64,000 nucleotides of DNA from Rostratula benghalensis (lineage: Eukaryota; Chordata; Aves; Charadriiformes; Rostratulidae): the NCBI GenBank assembly GCA_013399305.1, contig VXAI01000137.1:1379336-1443335 (forward strand), read 5' to 3'. Below the pieces are notes generated by a model. That model was not told the DNA's origin. It saw only the letters and a list, made by a program, of their open reading frames with translations, and did not search any database. Made by a program: the position numbers and the translations under genes. Numbering within the stretch: the stretch's first letter is position 1; every line of letters starts with the position of its first letter. Shown here one piece after another: positions 1-12,376 of this stretch.

Positions 1-2040
1 CTTGCAGCACAGTAAAACAATCCCCAGCAGAACCATATTCTGTGCTTGGGTTTCATCTTATAATTTCACCTGCCTCTATTTTGATAGCGGGGTCTTGGTG
101 TTTAACTCCAAGCTCTCTCGTGCACTGGCAATGTTCTAGTTCCTTTGTCAGGCCCCCAGCTCTACTTTCCTAATCAAGGCTTTCTTCATCCCTCGTTCTC
201 GACCACAATTTTCATTCTTTTCCTATGACACCTGCATGAGTTTGAAGCACTGGTATTTTACAGCCCAGATCTTGATTGATTTTTTTTTTCCTTAATTTGT
301 TTTCCTTGTTTTAACACAGGACCCTGGTGAAAGTATATGCTACTGTCTTTCTGCTCTCCCAATTAACACAGGCAGGGTAGGATCTTCACCACCAGGGTTG
401 GCAACACAGCATATTTCACTGCAGAGAAAAAAAATATGTATTTATATGTTTTAAAAAAATAACAGATTTAAATATTAGGGAGCTATTGTAAAGGAAAAGC
501 CAAGGTGCATAACAAGGCATACTCATGTCCTTTCCCTGTTGTTCCTTAACAATGTGGAAGCTACTGCCTCAAGCTTAAATCAGCTTTTTGGGTGGGTTTT
601 GCAATTTAAAGAAGAACTTCAGCCTAGGACTGGAGAAAACATCTGTCTCTCTCCTGAGGCCTTTCAGACCTCAGTGTGGGGTTGGAAGCTCTCTGGGAGG
701 TGAGGGGTTTGAAGCACGGCTTGAGGCAGGGCAGGGATGAAGGCTCTAACTCCTGTGCCAGGGCCAAGAGGCCACTTCTCCCTTTGACAGGGGTTCATCC
801 AGGTGTGCATTGGATAGGTAAAGGATAACACAACATCAGGGTTTTTTTTTAAGTGAGAGACAGAAAATCACATCTTTCTGGGTGAGAACAAAGGCACTGA
901 GGAGCTCTGCTGGAGTAAAGACGCTTCTGAGAGGCAAAATGAAAACTTTATGTGTCAAGGGACAGTTACTGGTGAAAATGTCAGCATTTAAAAGAGCCTG
1001 GGGGGGAGGATTTTGAAGAAGAGAATTTTGCTGCATCCCCAAGGTCCATCCTTGTGCCTGAAGCCAGGCAGGGAGATCACAGAGAGGAGAGAGCTGGACC
1101 TGTGTTATCAGAGGTTTCAGGTGCGTGCTGTCCTCCCTGACGATTTGCTGTGCTGCTCCCCTGGTGATCCTCGCTGGCTCCGGGCTCTTTTCTGTATTTT
1201 CTCAGCTTTTTCTCAGCTCAGGGAGAGCTGAGCATCTGGGAACAGCAATAGAAACATGGGGAAAGAGTGAAGCCAAACAAAGGAAAAAAAAAACCCAAAA
1301 AAATTTAAAAAACAGCTCTGGATTTTGTTTTCATTCTGCAGCTTGTTGATTTATATTTCAAGCTGTGGTGGGGATGAAATGCTCACAGATATTCTAGCCC
1401 CTTCCTGCCTCCGTGGCAGCAGGGGAGCGTTGTCTTTGTGAAGACTGAAGGCAGAAATACACCGAGGAATCTACGTACCCCCTGATGGCTTTTGCTGCCA
1501 TCACATCCTGGCAACTTCTGGACCCACTGAACTAAAACCACTTCAGACAAATGGTTTCTTACTGAAAAGGCAGCGGCAGTTTTCCAAAGGTTCCAAAATT
1601 TACTGAGCTTGTAATGACCGCAGCCAGTCGCCGAGACTGTGATTGAGAGATCAAGATGTTCATAACCCAGGGCTATGCACTTATTGGTTTTTCCCTTGGA
1701 AAAATGAAAGTGAGTATGTGTTATATCTTCTCTGGTTCCTTTTTAGCTCAGTGAGAAAAGCACACAACAAAGGCTGTTTGCTGTTCTGGGCTTTTCATCT
1801 CTTTTCTTATCCTCTGCCCGAATCCATGGTCTTTGGCTGGCTTCTATAATCCCCTGGTTGTGGTGTGGCCAGTCTGCTCCCTGGAGTGGTGGCCCACAGT
1901 GAGCCATAGGGCCACCTTGCTATTAATGAGAAAAATTTCAGAAGAATAGAAATCTGGTATGAATATTTCTTCTCATCACATGTCCAGGTTCCGGAGATGT
2001 GGATAAAGCTCAGAGAGATTCCTAGCCAGATTTGTCAAGT
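1..2040. other. Intergenic, no gene seen
   Basis: AT-rich unique-looking DNA with short T and A runs. Open frames here are all below 75 codons, lack recognisable domains and have no splice-site support. No CR1 copy is recognised. Confidence 0.6.
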
Positions 2041-2840
2041 CATAGAATCATAGAAATGTAGAACTGTTTTGGTTGGAAAAGACATTTAAGATGATCAAGT
2101 CCAACCATCAACCTAACACTGAGAAAACCTGCCATTAAACCATGTCCCTCAGCACCACATCTGCTCAGATTTTACATACCTCCAGGGATGGTGAAGGCAG
2201 CCTGTTCCAAGGCTTGACATCCCTTTCGATGAAGAAATAGTTCCTAATATCCATCCTAAACCTCCACTGGAGCAACCAGAGGCCATTTCCTCTTATCCTA
2301 TGGCCTGTTCCTTGGGAGAAGAGACTGACTCCCCTGGCTACACCCTCCTTTCAGGGAGTTGTAGAGAGCAAGAAGGTCTCTCCTCAGCCTCCTTTTCTCC
2401 AGGCTGAACACCCCCAGTTCCCTCAGCCTCTCCTCACCAGCCTTGTGCTCCAGCCCCCTCACCAGCTCCGTTGACCTTCTCTGGACACACTTCAGCACCT
2501 CAATGTCTTTCTTGGACTGAGGGGCCCAAAACTGGACCCAACACTCAAGGTGAAGCCTCACCAGTGCCCAGTACAGGTGGATGGTTACTTCCCTAGTCCT
2601 GCTGGCCACACTACTCCTAACACAGGCCAGGACGCTGTTGACCTTCTTGGCCACCTGGGCACACTGCTGGCTCATATTCAGCCAGCTGAATAAGTTGACC
2701 AACATATTGTAGACCAACACTCCCAGGTTCTTTTCTACTGGGCAGTTTTCCAGCCAGTCTCCCCCAGGCCTGTAACATTCATGGGGTTGTTGTGACCCAT
2801 GTGCAGGACCTGGCACTTGGCAATGTTGAATCTCATACCA
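2041..2840 (-). mobile_element. CR1 LINE fragment, type D, long
   Basis: On the minus strand the tail (at 2041) reads into a decayed ORF2 C-terminus, with the open frame 2298-2846 ([39 protein letters not shown]). It is truncated upstream of the [13 protein letters not shown] segment, so the reverse-transcriptase catalytic core is missing. This is a dead LINE copy, not a gene. Confidence 0.93.
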
Positions 2841-4227
2841 AGTCACATGCGGTGGTTATGAGATGCAAAGAGTTTGCCTCCTGTTTCTCCAAAGCCATGT
2901 TTATATTTCATGCAGCTTTATCTCAAGTCCCCACTTTTCTGTGAATATCGAGGATACCACAAGTTGAGAAGTCTGGGGATCTTCTGGCACAGTAAGACCA
3001 AATGGCTGGAGACTTGGGCAAGACAAATTAAAACAGGGCGCATGGGAGACAATTTTCGTCAGAAGGACAAGCTTCTGCTGGAACAGGTTATGATGGAACT
3101 GGGTGAGCAGCCCTTCAGCAAGTTTTTCTGATTGGTGGGTTTCTGCAGGATTCACTGCAGGAAGTCCTCTGATTTAAGTTATGCAAGAAGTTCGATAAAG
3201 TCAAGATGGTGTTGACCTCTCACCTTAAGAGCAATGAAACCAATGCAAATTCCATAATTTACATTTCAAACTTCACTGAGGTGTATTTTATTAACCTGCT
3301 TAATTATGCTACATAAATCTCCACTATGCTCAGGTTAAAATGTGGCCTCTGCCTGATGAGTTTATAATTTAAATAGATGAGACGTGCGAGATTGAGAAGG
3401 AAAAAGATGTAACACAAGTGCCAGCAGCACAGTGATTTGTACACTGAAGCTGTGTCATTATGATTTTAAAAATATCAATGTTGTCTTGTGGAAGGGATTA
3501 GTAAAATGTAAAGGTGAAGGAAGAGAGGAAAGGCAGGAGAGGAACTGGAGAGGAATGGGGAATGGAGGGTAGCAGCGAAGGGCTGATGAAAGATAGCAAA
3601 GAAAGCAGCTTTGGATGGTCTTCAGCACCTGAATGGTTGTCTCCAGCACTTGTTGTGACAGATATCTATTAGTTTGTGACACATATCTATTTGTTGTGCT
3701 GACCTAATATTTCACCAGGTCCCTGGAGCTGAATACTCTGAAATAGTTTTCTCCTCCAAACCCAAAAATATCATAAGATAAAATGATATTGGATGGATGT
3801 TAGGGCTTGCCTTTCCTAAAGGAGAATTGTTAAAAACCAACACCGGTCACAACACTGGCATCCTTAAAGTAGAGATAATAAGACCTTTTAGTTAATTTTA
3901 TCACATTACGTTTCGTTTTATAGATGTACAGTAGATTACACTTCATTTTCTTGCTGAGCACTTACTTTACCAGACTTTAAATGGGAATTACAAAACCTCT
4001 GCTGCATCATTTGGAAATTACTTACACCACCATACCCTGGAACTTTTCATGTGCACTCACAGCTTAAATTCTTGCAATGTCGTAACGCCGATCTCCAAGA
4101 GACCCATCATCCTTTTGTTTTCAAAGACCACCTGGACCCAACTTCCATAAGGTAATGATAATGCCAGGTGCCAGGTCTTCTGGTGCCTGCAAGATCATTG
4201 ATGAAACAGTACAAAATGCAGTGATCT
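2841..4227. other. Intergenic, unique; purine tract
   Basis: No gene or CR1 recognised. 3488-3580 is a G/A-rich stretch on the + strand dominated by GGAA, GAGAGG and GGAGAGGAA units. The rest is AT-rich. Confidence 0.5.
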
Positions 4228-4745
4228 TCCAGTACATCTGGAGTACTGGGTCCAGTTCCGAGCTGCCTGGTTCAAGAAGGACAGGGAACTGCTGTAGAGG
4301 GTAGAGCAAAGGGCCTTTGAAGACACTGAGGGGCCTAGAACATCTCTCTGATGAGGAAAGACTGAGAGACTTAGGTCTTTTTAGTCAGGAGAAGAGAAGG
4401 CTGAGGGGGGATCTCATCAACACCTCAAAATACTTCAGTGGTGGATATCAGGAGGATGGGGCCAGTCTTTTCTAGTGGTGCCCAGTGACAGGACAAGGGA
4501 GAACAGGCACAAACTTGAACATAAAAAATCCCATCTAAACATGAGGAGGAACTTCTTTGCTTTGAAGGTGGCAGAGCCCTGGAAGAGGCTGCATGGAGAG
4601 GTGGCAGAATTTCCTTATCTGGAGACATTCAAAACCCACCTGGACAAATTCCATTGCCACCTGCTCTGGGTGAACCTGCTCTGGCAGGGGGGTTGGAGTA
4701 GATGATCTCCAGAGGTCCCTTCCAAGTCCTATCATTCTGTGATTC
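4228..4745 (+). mobile_element. CR1 LINE fragment, type A
   Basis: Sense strand carries CTGGAGTACTGGGTCCAGTT, the block TCTTTTTAGTCAGGAGAAG, and the ORF2 end FKTHLDKFHCHLLW, then GATCTCCAGAGGTCCCTTCC and the octamer tail ATCATTCTGTGATTC. Frame is broken by several stops. Confidence 0.92.
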
Positions 4746-5283
4746 CATCCTAATGTGTCTCTCAAACCCTGCACTAATGGTGATGGAGTTGTGGGTTTTG
4801 TGTGCAAGTATCTGTCTTGCTGATTTTGGCCTTCCTGCTGACAATAACAGAAAAAAATTAAAGACATCTGTCTTCAGCCTTGTTCCGTGCCCACATAACA
4901 CCACTGTACAATAAAGTTGATTTAAGTCTGTTCCTGCAGATTTGGTGCTTAAGTTAGCTCTTTATCACAGCGCTTTCAATGCTGCGGTGCCTGTAGCATC
5001 CTCACTCTTTGACTACCCACAAACGCTTCCTGACACCAACTATTTGGGAATTACCATCATTGCAGTCTCACAGACTGCTTACTATTGAACAGTATTCTAG
5101 TTTGTGGCTGCTTGATGGGGTTGTCCAGAGATTTTAGATTCGTCCAGCCTGAGAGTCAGGTCAGTGACCACTTCTTCAGGGCTCATCTTGCTCACCAAAC
5201 CGGAATATTTGTGAGGTGACAGGAGGTAATGTTTCTGGATGAGGGGAAAGTCAACCCTTCTCCACCCCCTAAGCTGTGGTGCT

Positions 5284-5390
5284 GAGTCATAGAATCTAGA
5301 CTGGAAGGGACCTTTAAGATCATCAAGTCCAACCATCAATCTAACACTGCCAGAACCACTACCAACCCATGTCCTTCAGCTCCACGTCAT
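5284..5390 (-). mobile_element. CR1 LINE fragment, type D, short
   Basis: Only the last ~105 bases of a CR1: TCATAGAATCTAGACTGGAA, then CCAACCATCAATCTAACACT, i.e. the reverse complement of the GTTAGGTTGATGGTTGG tail. Confidence 0.85.
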
Positions 5391-5768
5391 GCTGTCCCAG
5401 GGCAGGGGGAGGGAGGGCAACAGCAGTCAGGATGGTAACACCAAAGGAGCTGGGTGGCACGACCAAAGGCAACATGAAGCAACCATTGCCAAAAGCCATA
5501 ACAGCAACAACTGACAGCCACAGCACCCTTGGTATCGAGCAGATTTGAAGCATGCTACTGCTCTGCTGTGGGAGTATTACAATGCAGAAGGCCTGAAGTG
5601 TTTTTTATTAAAGAAATTCCCCAAAGAAACTTTTTTTTTTTGTTGTTATGTTTTGTCTTGGTGAAAATGCAGGACAAGAAGGTGGTGGTCAATGTGGAGA
5701 GCACTGTAGAAAGCCCTTACAGAAGCACCATTGACTCTCCATAACATCCTTCAAATGCATTGATTAGT

Positions 5769-6146
5769 GGCCTGGAGCATTTCTCTTATGAGGAAAGGCT
5801 GAAGGACTTGGGGCTTTTTAGTCTGAAGAAGAGAAGGTTGAGGGTGGATCTGATCAACAACAAAAGTACTTAAAGGGTGGGTACCAGACTTTTTTCAGTG
5901 GTGCCCAGTGACAGGAAAAGAGGAAATGGGCATGAACTTGAACATAAGAAGTTCCATCTCAACATGTGGAGGAACTTCTTCACTGTGAGGGTGGCAGAGC
6001 TCTGTAAGAGTCTGGTGGTGGATTCTCTATCTCTGGAGACATTCCAGACCTACCTGGACACATTCCTGGGCAACCTGCTGTGGGTGGCAGGGGGTTGGAC
6101 TCAATGATCTCCTGAGGTCCCTTCCAACCCCGTGTCATTCTGTGAA
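5769..6146 (+). mobile_element. CR1 LINE fragment, type A
   Basis: Starts at the GGCCTGGAGCATTTCTCTTA block and ends with GATCTCCTGAGGTCCCTTCC and GTGTCATTCTGTGAA. The decayed ORF2 end ([28 protein letters not shown]) is visible. Frame broken. Confidence 0.92.
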
Positions 6147-6249
6147 CTCTAGCCTGAGTATTGACCATGCCAGATTCTTCTCCTTCTTGGCAGCACAGCT
6201 TTGAGACTGGGAGGTAAATGGGGTTTGTTGTTGCGTGCTTGATTTTAGT

Positions 6250-6340
6250 ATCACTGAGTCACAGCTTCTCCTGTAAAATGGGGGTTATGATGTTTGCCAG
6301 TGATATATTTACTTTGTCAAAAGTGCTCTAGAAGTACAAC
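6250..6340 (+). repeat. Possible MIR-like SINE remnant
   Basis: TTCTCCTGTAAAATGGGGGTTATGATG followed by GTGCTCTAGAAGTA resembles the core of MIR/CORE-SINEs (CTCATCTGTAAAATGGGGATAATGAT and a later AAGTGCT block). Very diverged; only a Dfam search would settle it. Confidence 0.35.
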
Positions 6341-6980
6341 AACTGTCATATTACCCTCTTATATCACTTCATAGTAAATTAAATTTGAGGCCAAAAGTAC
6401 TGTTCAGCTGCTGAAACTCCAGCCCCATTTTCTGTGAGGGAAACCTTGAAATTGGATGTCTGATGTCTCATTTTGGAAGGATTGATACCACTGCTGCTTT
6501 TCTTGAAAAGACAAGACAAGAGCACGTTGCTGGTACTGGGAGTTTTTACTTAATTCAGTTCAAGTTTTTGTTGTTTCTCTTGCCTGAAGCTGCTAGTTAC
6601 ACAAACCAGAAAATATCCAAAGCTGTATTCAGTAGGATGAAATACTTCTGTGAGCAGTGGAATTTATGAAATCTTATCTCCAATGGGTTTGTATTGCATG
6701 CTTGGCTCTCCGCAGTTTAATAAGGTGGAGTTCTGATCTAAGGTTTGGTTTTTTTTTTTTCCTGGGGCTGAGGCATTCATTACCTCTCCATCCCATGTGA
6801 ATTTGCTAGAATAGACCAGCCAAGTGGCTCCATCTCCTCAGTGCCAGCAGGAATCCGGGACTTTCTGTTCTATCCAGACACCTCTTTTGTCCCAAACTTA
6901 CTGGATGAGATATCACCTGAAGCAAGTGCTGTTGCCCAACAAACCCAGAAGTCATTTGTCCTCGTTTGGGAGCCCCCCTC

Positions 6981-7300
6981 GAAGGGGGCTACAGGAAGGC
7001 TGGGTAGGGTCTGTTTCCAAAGGCCTGCAGTGACAGGACGAGGGGCAATGGCTTCAAGCTGGAGAAGAGCAGATTTAGACTGGATATTAGGAATAGGTTC
7101 TTTACTCTGAGGGTGGTGAAGCACTGGACCAGGTTGCCCAGGGAGGTGGTTGAGGCCCCTTCCCTGGAGATATTCAAGGGGAGGCTGGATGAGGCCCCGG
7201 GCAACCCTAGTGTAGTTGGGGGTGTCCCTGCTGACTGGGGGAAATTGGACTGGATGCCCTAGAGGTCCCTTCTGGCCTGGACCATTCTATCATTCTATGA
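6981..7300 (+). mobile_element. CR1 LINE fragment, type C
   Basis: GAAGGGGGCTACAGGAAGGC through GGCTTCAAGCTGGAGAAGAG to the tail CTTCTGGCCTGGACCATTCT and ATCATTCTATGA. Close to the copies at 13389-13828 (minus) and 39621-40019 (plus). Confidence 0.93.
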
Positions 7301-7485
7301 AACACCAAAACAGGTTGCTCAGAGAGGTGGTACGTGCCCCATCCCTAAAAACATTCAGGCTCAGGCTGGATGGGGCTCTGAGGAACCTGGTCTAGTTGAA
7401 GATGTCCCTGCTCATTGCAGTGCGAGTTGGACTAGATGGCCTCACAAGGTCCCATCCAACATAAACTTTTCTATGATTCTGTGAT
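7301..7485 (+). mobile_element. CR1 LINE 3' end, adjacent second copy
   Basis: Directly abutting the previous copy. It runs AACAGGTTGCTCAGAGAGGT to GATGGCCTCACAAGGTCCCA and the tail TTCTATGATTCTGTGATT. It is a different, more diverged subtype, so the type C element landed beside or at the truncated start of an older tail. Confidence 0.85.
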
Positions 7486-7672
7486 TTTATTACCCTGTCT
7501 GTTTGTCTGCCTTTGGCCCCAATCCATGCATTCCTGACTTCAGATCTGGAATCCAGCTCCTGTCAATTACCAAGTCCATTCTGGGACTTTTGCTGATGCC
7601 TGGTGGTGAGGTCATCATCATCCTGGGAGCTTGATATGGCTTTGTATATATTGTATCTATTTCATTCTTTTC

Positions 7673-7690
7673 TTTTTTTTTTTTTTTTTT
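7673..7690 (+). repeat. T18 homopolymer
   Basis: Eighteen consecutive T in an AT-rich stretch of unique DNA. There is no associated SINE or retrocopy body that I can recognise. Confidence 0.9.
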
Positions 7691-9194
7691 AATTTTAATT
7701 TTAGCATTAATACTTAATTACAGAAGTTTAGTTCATTCTAAACTCCTAAATCTCCTTATCCTCTTCCTCTCCTTTCTTTTTTTGGGGGGGAAGAAGGACC
7801 ATCTGTCAGCCTGGTTTTGATAAATTTGACTGAAACCACGACATCATTACATGGAGACCAACGGCCAGCTGGACACAGGGAACCTAATGGAGCTGGGTTC
7901 AAAAGAAAAGCTTGTGGATAGGATCTAAGAGCTCCTCACGGAATGGCTGGAGGGAAGAAGAGCATAATTAAACATGATAGAGTTAGGATGTGAGTGTTGA
8001 TTTTTACATCTGTTACACACCTCAGGTTTCCATGGTTCCAAATGCAGGTAAGGCTTAAAGATCCTAAGTTCAGCCAGCCAACACACAGCCTGCAGCTGTT
8101 CACCCAAGCAAGATGAGATTTGGAAGACATCTGAGGACAACTGGATGCTGGACATCAAATGGGAGGTTTGTCTTAGCCGTAAGGCACCATTGGTAGGTCA
8201 CACTTAGGCTTCCTAAGCTCAAGGTTTGATGATGAAAAAAAAATACTACTGTCTCCAGAAAATTCTCTATTCAATCAAAGTCCTTGTGCAAAAGTACAGA
8301 CGTGCTTTGCTGAGCGTGGAAGGTGAATGCAGGCTCTGGGGTTCAAGCTTCACATGAGTCTGTAACTGTGCTGAGGCGCAACAAGATTAGGAAGCTGCTC
8401 TACCACCTCTCAATTTACTGTTTCCTGGGGAATGAGATCAATTAACAAAACAAGGCATGATAAAAGATTATTCCCCAGGATCCATTACAGGGTTTCTATC
8501 CCTTTTCCCGACTTGCATCGTTCTGGCCAGGTCTGAATCAGGTCACCAATTGCATGATGAACTGTCTGGTGCAGTCTCACCTCTCTGTATCGTTACAGAT
8601 TGCACAGTTGTGAAACCAGCATTCCCCTAGCAAAGATAAGTAAAATAAAGGGGAAAAAGTAAACCCCAATAATCTGGGTTTCTTAATGGCTTACCAAAGG
8701 GAAACAGCTCATCTTCTTTCACAGTGATTTACCTGCACATGAAGATAAATGCCTCACCCTTCTGCTCTGATTTCCTTCAGGAATTGCATTACCATAGCTT
8801 CTGTGGCTTTGACATTGGGAAAGCAGCAGTACTTTTCCATGTAGCTTCATCTTAGTTACATTTTTTTTTTCTTCCTGCAGCAGCAGTACACAGTGCAACT
8901 TGGGAAATGTCAGGAGGCAAAAAACCCCCCAACAATAAGAAGGCATTTGAATCATATCTCTGCCTTGATTCCCAGCATTAAGGCAGGCAACTTCTTCTCC
9001 CGCCCCGTGGGTTGCTTACTTCTTATTCACAAGCTGAGACAGAAAGAATTGATGGCAGCTACGTGCTCGGAAGAGATGCTGTTGTTTTCATGCAGGAAAA
9101 TAAAAAAAAAAACCAACCCCAACCTAAACCACCTTTAGTGCAGACTTATGGAATGGTAAATAGGAAGAACAAGCTCATCCAGACAAGTGACAAA

Positions 9195-9610
9195 CCATAG
9201 GGCCAAATCCTGATGTTTCAGAGCACTTTTATTCAGTTCTTATTCAGGCAGATCGGTAAAATCCTGGGAAAGCTTTATAAGAAAACCAGAATTGAGTCTA
9301 TTGCAAGAAGTGGACCTGATTCTTTGACCACGGACCAATTTCGGTGTAATGCAGCTGATGTCAGGGTGACAAGCCCTGTAAGAAGAGGTAATGTATTTTA
9401 TTAAACTGACTGATATGTGCCAACTGCATTATGCTCGCTTGATACAAGCAAAATTGCTGCTACTGTCTTAGATGGACACTCTGGCCTTCGCTCTGCTCCC
9501 ATTTACACTGATGTAAGTCAAAGGTAATTTCATTATAACTTATACAAACGCATTATAGACAAGGCAATTACACCTGTAAGTTATCAGTGTGAGCTGAACC
9601 TTTTTCCCTG
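9195..9610. repeat. Probable ancient amniote repeat (palindromic type)
   Basis: Contains GGGCCAAATCCTGATG (9201), GGACCTGATTCTTTG (9313), TCGGTGTAATGCAG (9342) and CATTTACACTGATGTAAGTC (9501), followed by CAATTACACCTGTAAG (9567). These resemble the widespread old motif GGGCCAGATTCTG...TTACACCAGTGTAA found in bird, crocodile and turtle genomes. Heavily decayed; family name not assigned. Confidence 0.35.
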
Positions 9611-9879
9611 ACATTTCTACTAATGTTTGAAATGAAATAAAGAAGTAAAACGTGGTATTTTTTAAAATGTTAAACCTGTGGGTGAGAGACCCATGCGTAC
9701 AACGGCACTGAACGCTGGTAAGTCCATTGGATTTAGGAATTCACAAGTAACCCTTAGAAAATACCAGTGGATAAATTGTGGAAAGGGATTGCAGGTAAAA
9801 ATATTTCAGGAAAGGGGGAAAGCAATCCCTCAGTATCGCTCAAATCATATGGGGAAAGGAGATAGGGAGGGGCGACTGG

Positions 9880-10700
9880 CACACCAGAAGGCTGTGCCAC
9901 CATCCAGGGAGAGCTAGACAGGCTGGAGAGTTGGGCAGAGAGGAACCTGATGAAATTCAACAAGGGCAAGTGTAGAGTCCTGCACCTGGGGAGGAATAAC
10001 CCCCTGCACCAGGACAGGCTGGGGGCTGACCTGCTCTGAGGAAAAATATCTGGTGGACACCAGGATGCCCATGGGCCAGCAATGTGCCCTTGTGGCCAAG
10101 AAGGACAATGGCATCCTGGGGGGCATCTAGAAGAGTGTGACCAGCAGGCTGAGGGAAGTCATCCTCCCCCTCTACTCTGCCCTGGTGAGGCCCCATCTGG
10201 AGCACTGGGTCCAGTTCTGGGCTCCCTGGTTCAGGAAGGACAGGGAACTGCTGGAGAGGGCACAGCAAAGGGCTACAAAGATGATGAGGGGTCTGGAGCA
10301 TCTCTCTTGGGAGGAAAGATTGAGGGACTTGGGTCTTTTTAGTCTGGAGAAGAGAAGGCTGAGGGGGGATCTCATCTATGCTTATAAATACTTAAAGGGT
10401 GGTTGTCAGGAGGAAGAGTCTTTTTTCAGTGGTGCCCAGGGACAGGACAAGAGGAAACGGACATAAACTTGAACATAAGAAGTTCCATCTAAACATGAGG
10501 AGGAACTTCTTCACTTGGGGGGTGGCAGAGCCCTGGAAGAAGCTGCCAAGAGAGGTGGTGGAGTCTCCATCTCCAGAGATGTTCGAAGCCCACCTGGACA
10601 TGTTCCTGTGCAACCTGCTCCAGGAGGATATGCTTTGATAAGGGGGGTTGGATTAGATGATCTCCAGAGGTCCCTTCTACATCCTGTCATTCTGTTATTT
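9880..10700 (+). mobile_element. CR1 LINE fragment, type A, long
   Basis: Begins GAAGGCTGTGCCACCATCCA (just 3' of the reverse-transcriptase FADD motif region) and includes [48 protein letters not shown] and [18 protein letters not shown]. It ends GATCTCCAGAGGTCCC and TGTCATTCTGTTATTT. Several frameshifts; inactive. Confidence 0.95.
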
Positions 10701-11381
10701 TGTTGTCAGTGGAGTTTGTAAAGGCTTCTGAAAGAGAGTAAACCTTATTTGCAAAAGAACAGCTCTGCCCATGCCCATTTAGGTTTCTTTTTGGCCACTG
10801 CCTTGGTCCCTCGGTCGACTGGTCCAGTGGATGAACAATGGCAGAGTATTTGCTCACCTCCATGCTGACCCCTTTTCTTTCCTTATGATGGGAGGACAGA
10901 GAGGAGGAGTGCAGCCATCTTCGCTTCCCAGTCCCTTCTGGTTTGAGGGTGATCCTTTACTGAGGCCCTCCTGCATTTACAGACAAGTTGTGACAGTGAT
11001 TAATTTATCATCATGAAAATGTTTCAGTCAGTTTAGACTTAAGTTGGTTTGAGTAGCCAAGGAACCACCCCCTTTACTAGATATACCTCACTAAAACATT
11101 ACATGAAGGAAACATGAAAAAGAAAAGTACATTTCTCTCCCTCCAATTTCAGGTTGAGATCCTTTCTTGCAAGCTGTGTAAGGAGAAACTGCTCTTCTCA
11201 TAACCCTTAATCCTTGTTGTATTATATATTAATTAATTAAGAAAGACCTCAGCATTCATGTGCTGCATCAGCCTGCGCTACGCTGATTTTTTTCTCCTCT
11301 TTTGTTTAAAGAAAACATGAATTCACACCTATAGCTCTGCTTGGGTTGGGAGTGAAGGGAAAGGGCTTGTCAATGAAACAA

Positions 11382-11475
11382 GGCAGTGGTTTAGCAATTA
11401 GAGCCCAGGATTGAAAGTCAGCAAGGTTACAGTTCTGGGGGAGATTTGCTGTTGTTTGTCCTGATGAAGTTCCTC
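11382..11475 (+). repeat. tRNA-derived ancient SINE remnant
   Basis: GGCAGTGGTTTAGCAATTAG followed by AGCCCAGGATTGAAAGTCAG and GGTTACAGTTCTGGGGGAG. This parallels the tRNA-like head of MIR/CORE-type SINEs (AGTGGTTAGAGC, GGACTGGGAGTCAGG, GGTTCTATTCC), with a box-A-like and a box-B-like segment in the right order and spacing. Diverged and inactive. Confidence 0.55.
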
Positions 11476-11754
11476 CTAAATGAGGTGATTATTGTAGCTG
11501 TCAGGAATGAAAAGGTAGGACGCATTGATTTCATCCTCACTGCAATCTCCAGGATGTGCTGGTACAGAGCAGTCAATACGAATTGCCAATTAACAAAAAA
11601 CAATATTGGCAAGTCGGCACTTTGAGAAAAAACTCCCTCTAGCCAGTGCATAAAACTCCTGCCATTCAAATCACCGTCCTCGAGCAAAGGCATTAGTAAA
11701 CCTGCCTGGAAAATCAACAAAGATGAGCTTTTTTGGTGTAGCTGAATAGCAAAT

Positions 11755-11945
11755 CGTAGCGCTGAGAGCCTGTCTGCACAGGGGAAATGGAGCAGAACAG
11801 CTTTACAGGAACACACTTCAAACACACACCCTATCTGGAGATAAAAATCACTTCACTTTGGAGTAATTATTCTATTCTGAAAACACATTGGTTATTCAGG
11901 AATAAAGTGTCTTTTATTTCAGAATTAAAGAACCTGTGCTCCTAT
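11755..11945. repeat. Possible ancient DNA-transposon remnant
   Basis: AGAGCCTGTCTGCACAGGGG, then TGGAGTAATTATTCTATTCTG, TTATTCAGGAATAAAGTGTC and TTTATTTCAGAATTAAAG. The recurring TATTC..GAATAA units resemble an old amniote repeat whose ends read GCCTGTCTACACA and whose body is full of TATTCCAGAATAA. Recalled pattern, not a search result. Confidence 0.35.
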
Positions 11946-12376
11946 TCTGCCACTCTGCTAATGATAATAGATACAGACATTGATAATAAATAGATATTCT
12001 TCCACAATAGCTACTGAGGAAATCTTCCCATTGTAAATAAGCCTTAGGAATACCACGCTTCCAATTACCTTATATTTCAAATACAGTTTGTATAAATGGA
12101 TACTATTAACTTAACTATGGATTTCAGCACTTTTCACGCAATTAAAATCGTTAATGTGAAGCTTTGGGCTGAAGAAACATCTCCAGAATAGCAGCCAGGA
12201 GTAATGTCTTTGACATGACGGAGTGAGCCTGATTTAGAAAACAGCCAGCAGCTCTTAGTACCCGACTGTTAGTGCACTCACAAAGGAATTCCAGCCTCTG
12301 TAATAACAAACCCGGGTCTTGTGTGGTGCTTCTAGCAGAAGCTCTCAAAGGACATGACCAGAGAGGTATTGTGTAA

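Larger units (their letters stand above)
7486..9879. other. Intergenic, mostly unique
   Basis: No gene seen. Holds the T18 run and, at 9195-9610, a probable ancient repeat listed separately. Short open frames (up to 81 codons) have no domains. Confidence 0.55.
10701..12376. other. Intergenic, unique plus old repeats
   Basis: No gene seen. Contains a tRNA-like SINE remnant at 11382-11475 and a possible ancient DNA-transposon remnant at 11755-11945. The open frame 11427-11825 on the minus strand lies mostly in these and has no recognisable domain. Confidence 0.5.

Noticed and set aside
9678..9917. Open frame with TGERP then GKS, resembling a zinc-finger linker and finger
   Set aside because: Both cysteines and both histidines of a C2H2 finger are absent, and there is no neighbouring finger. 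Likely chance.
11427..11825. 132-codon open frame on the minus strand
   Set aside because: It overlaps the likely SINE and DNA-repeat remnants and has no similarity I can name.
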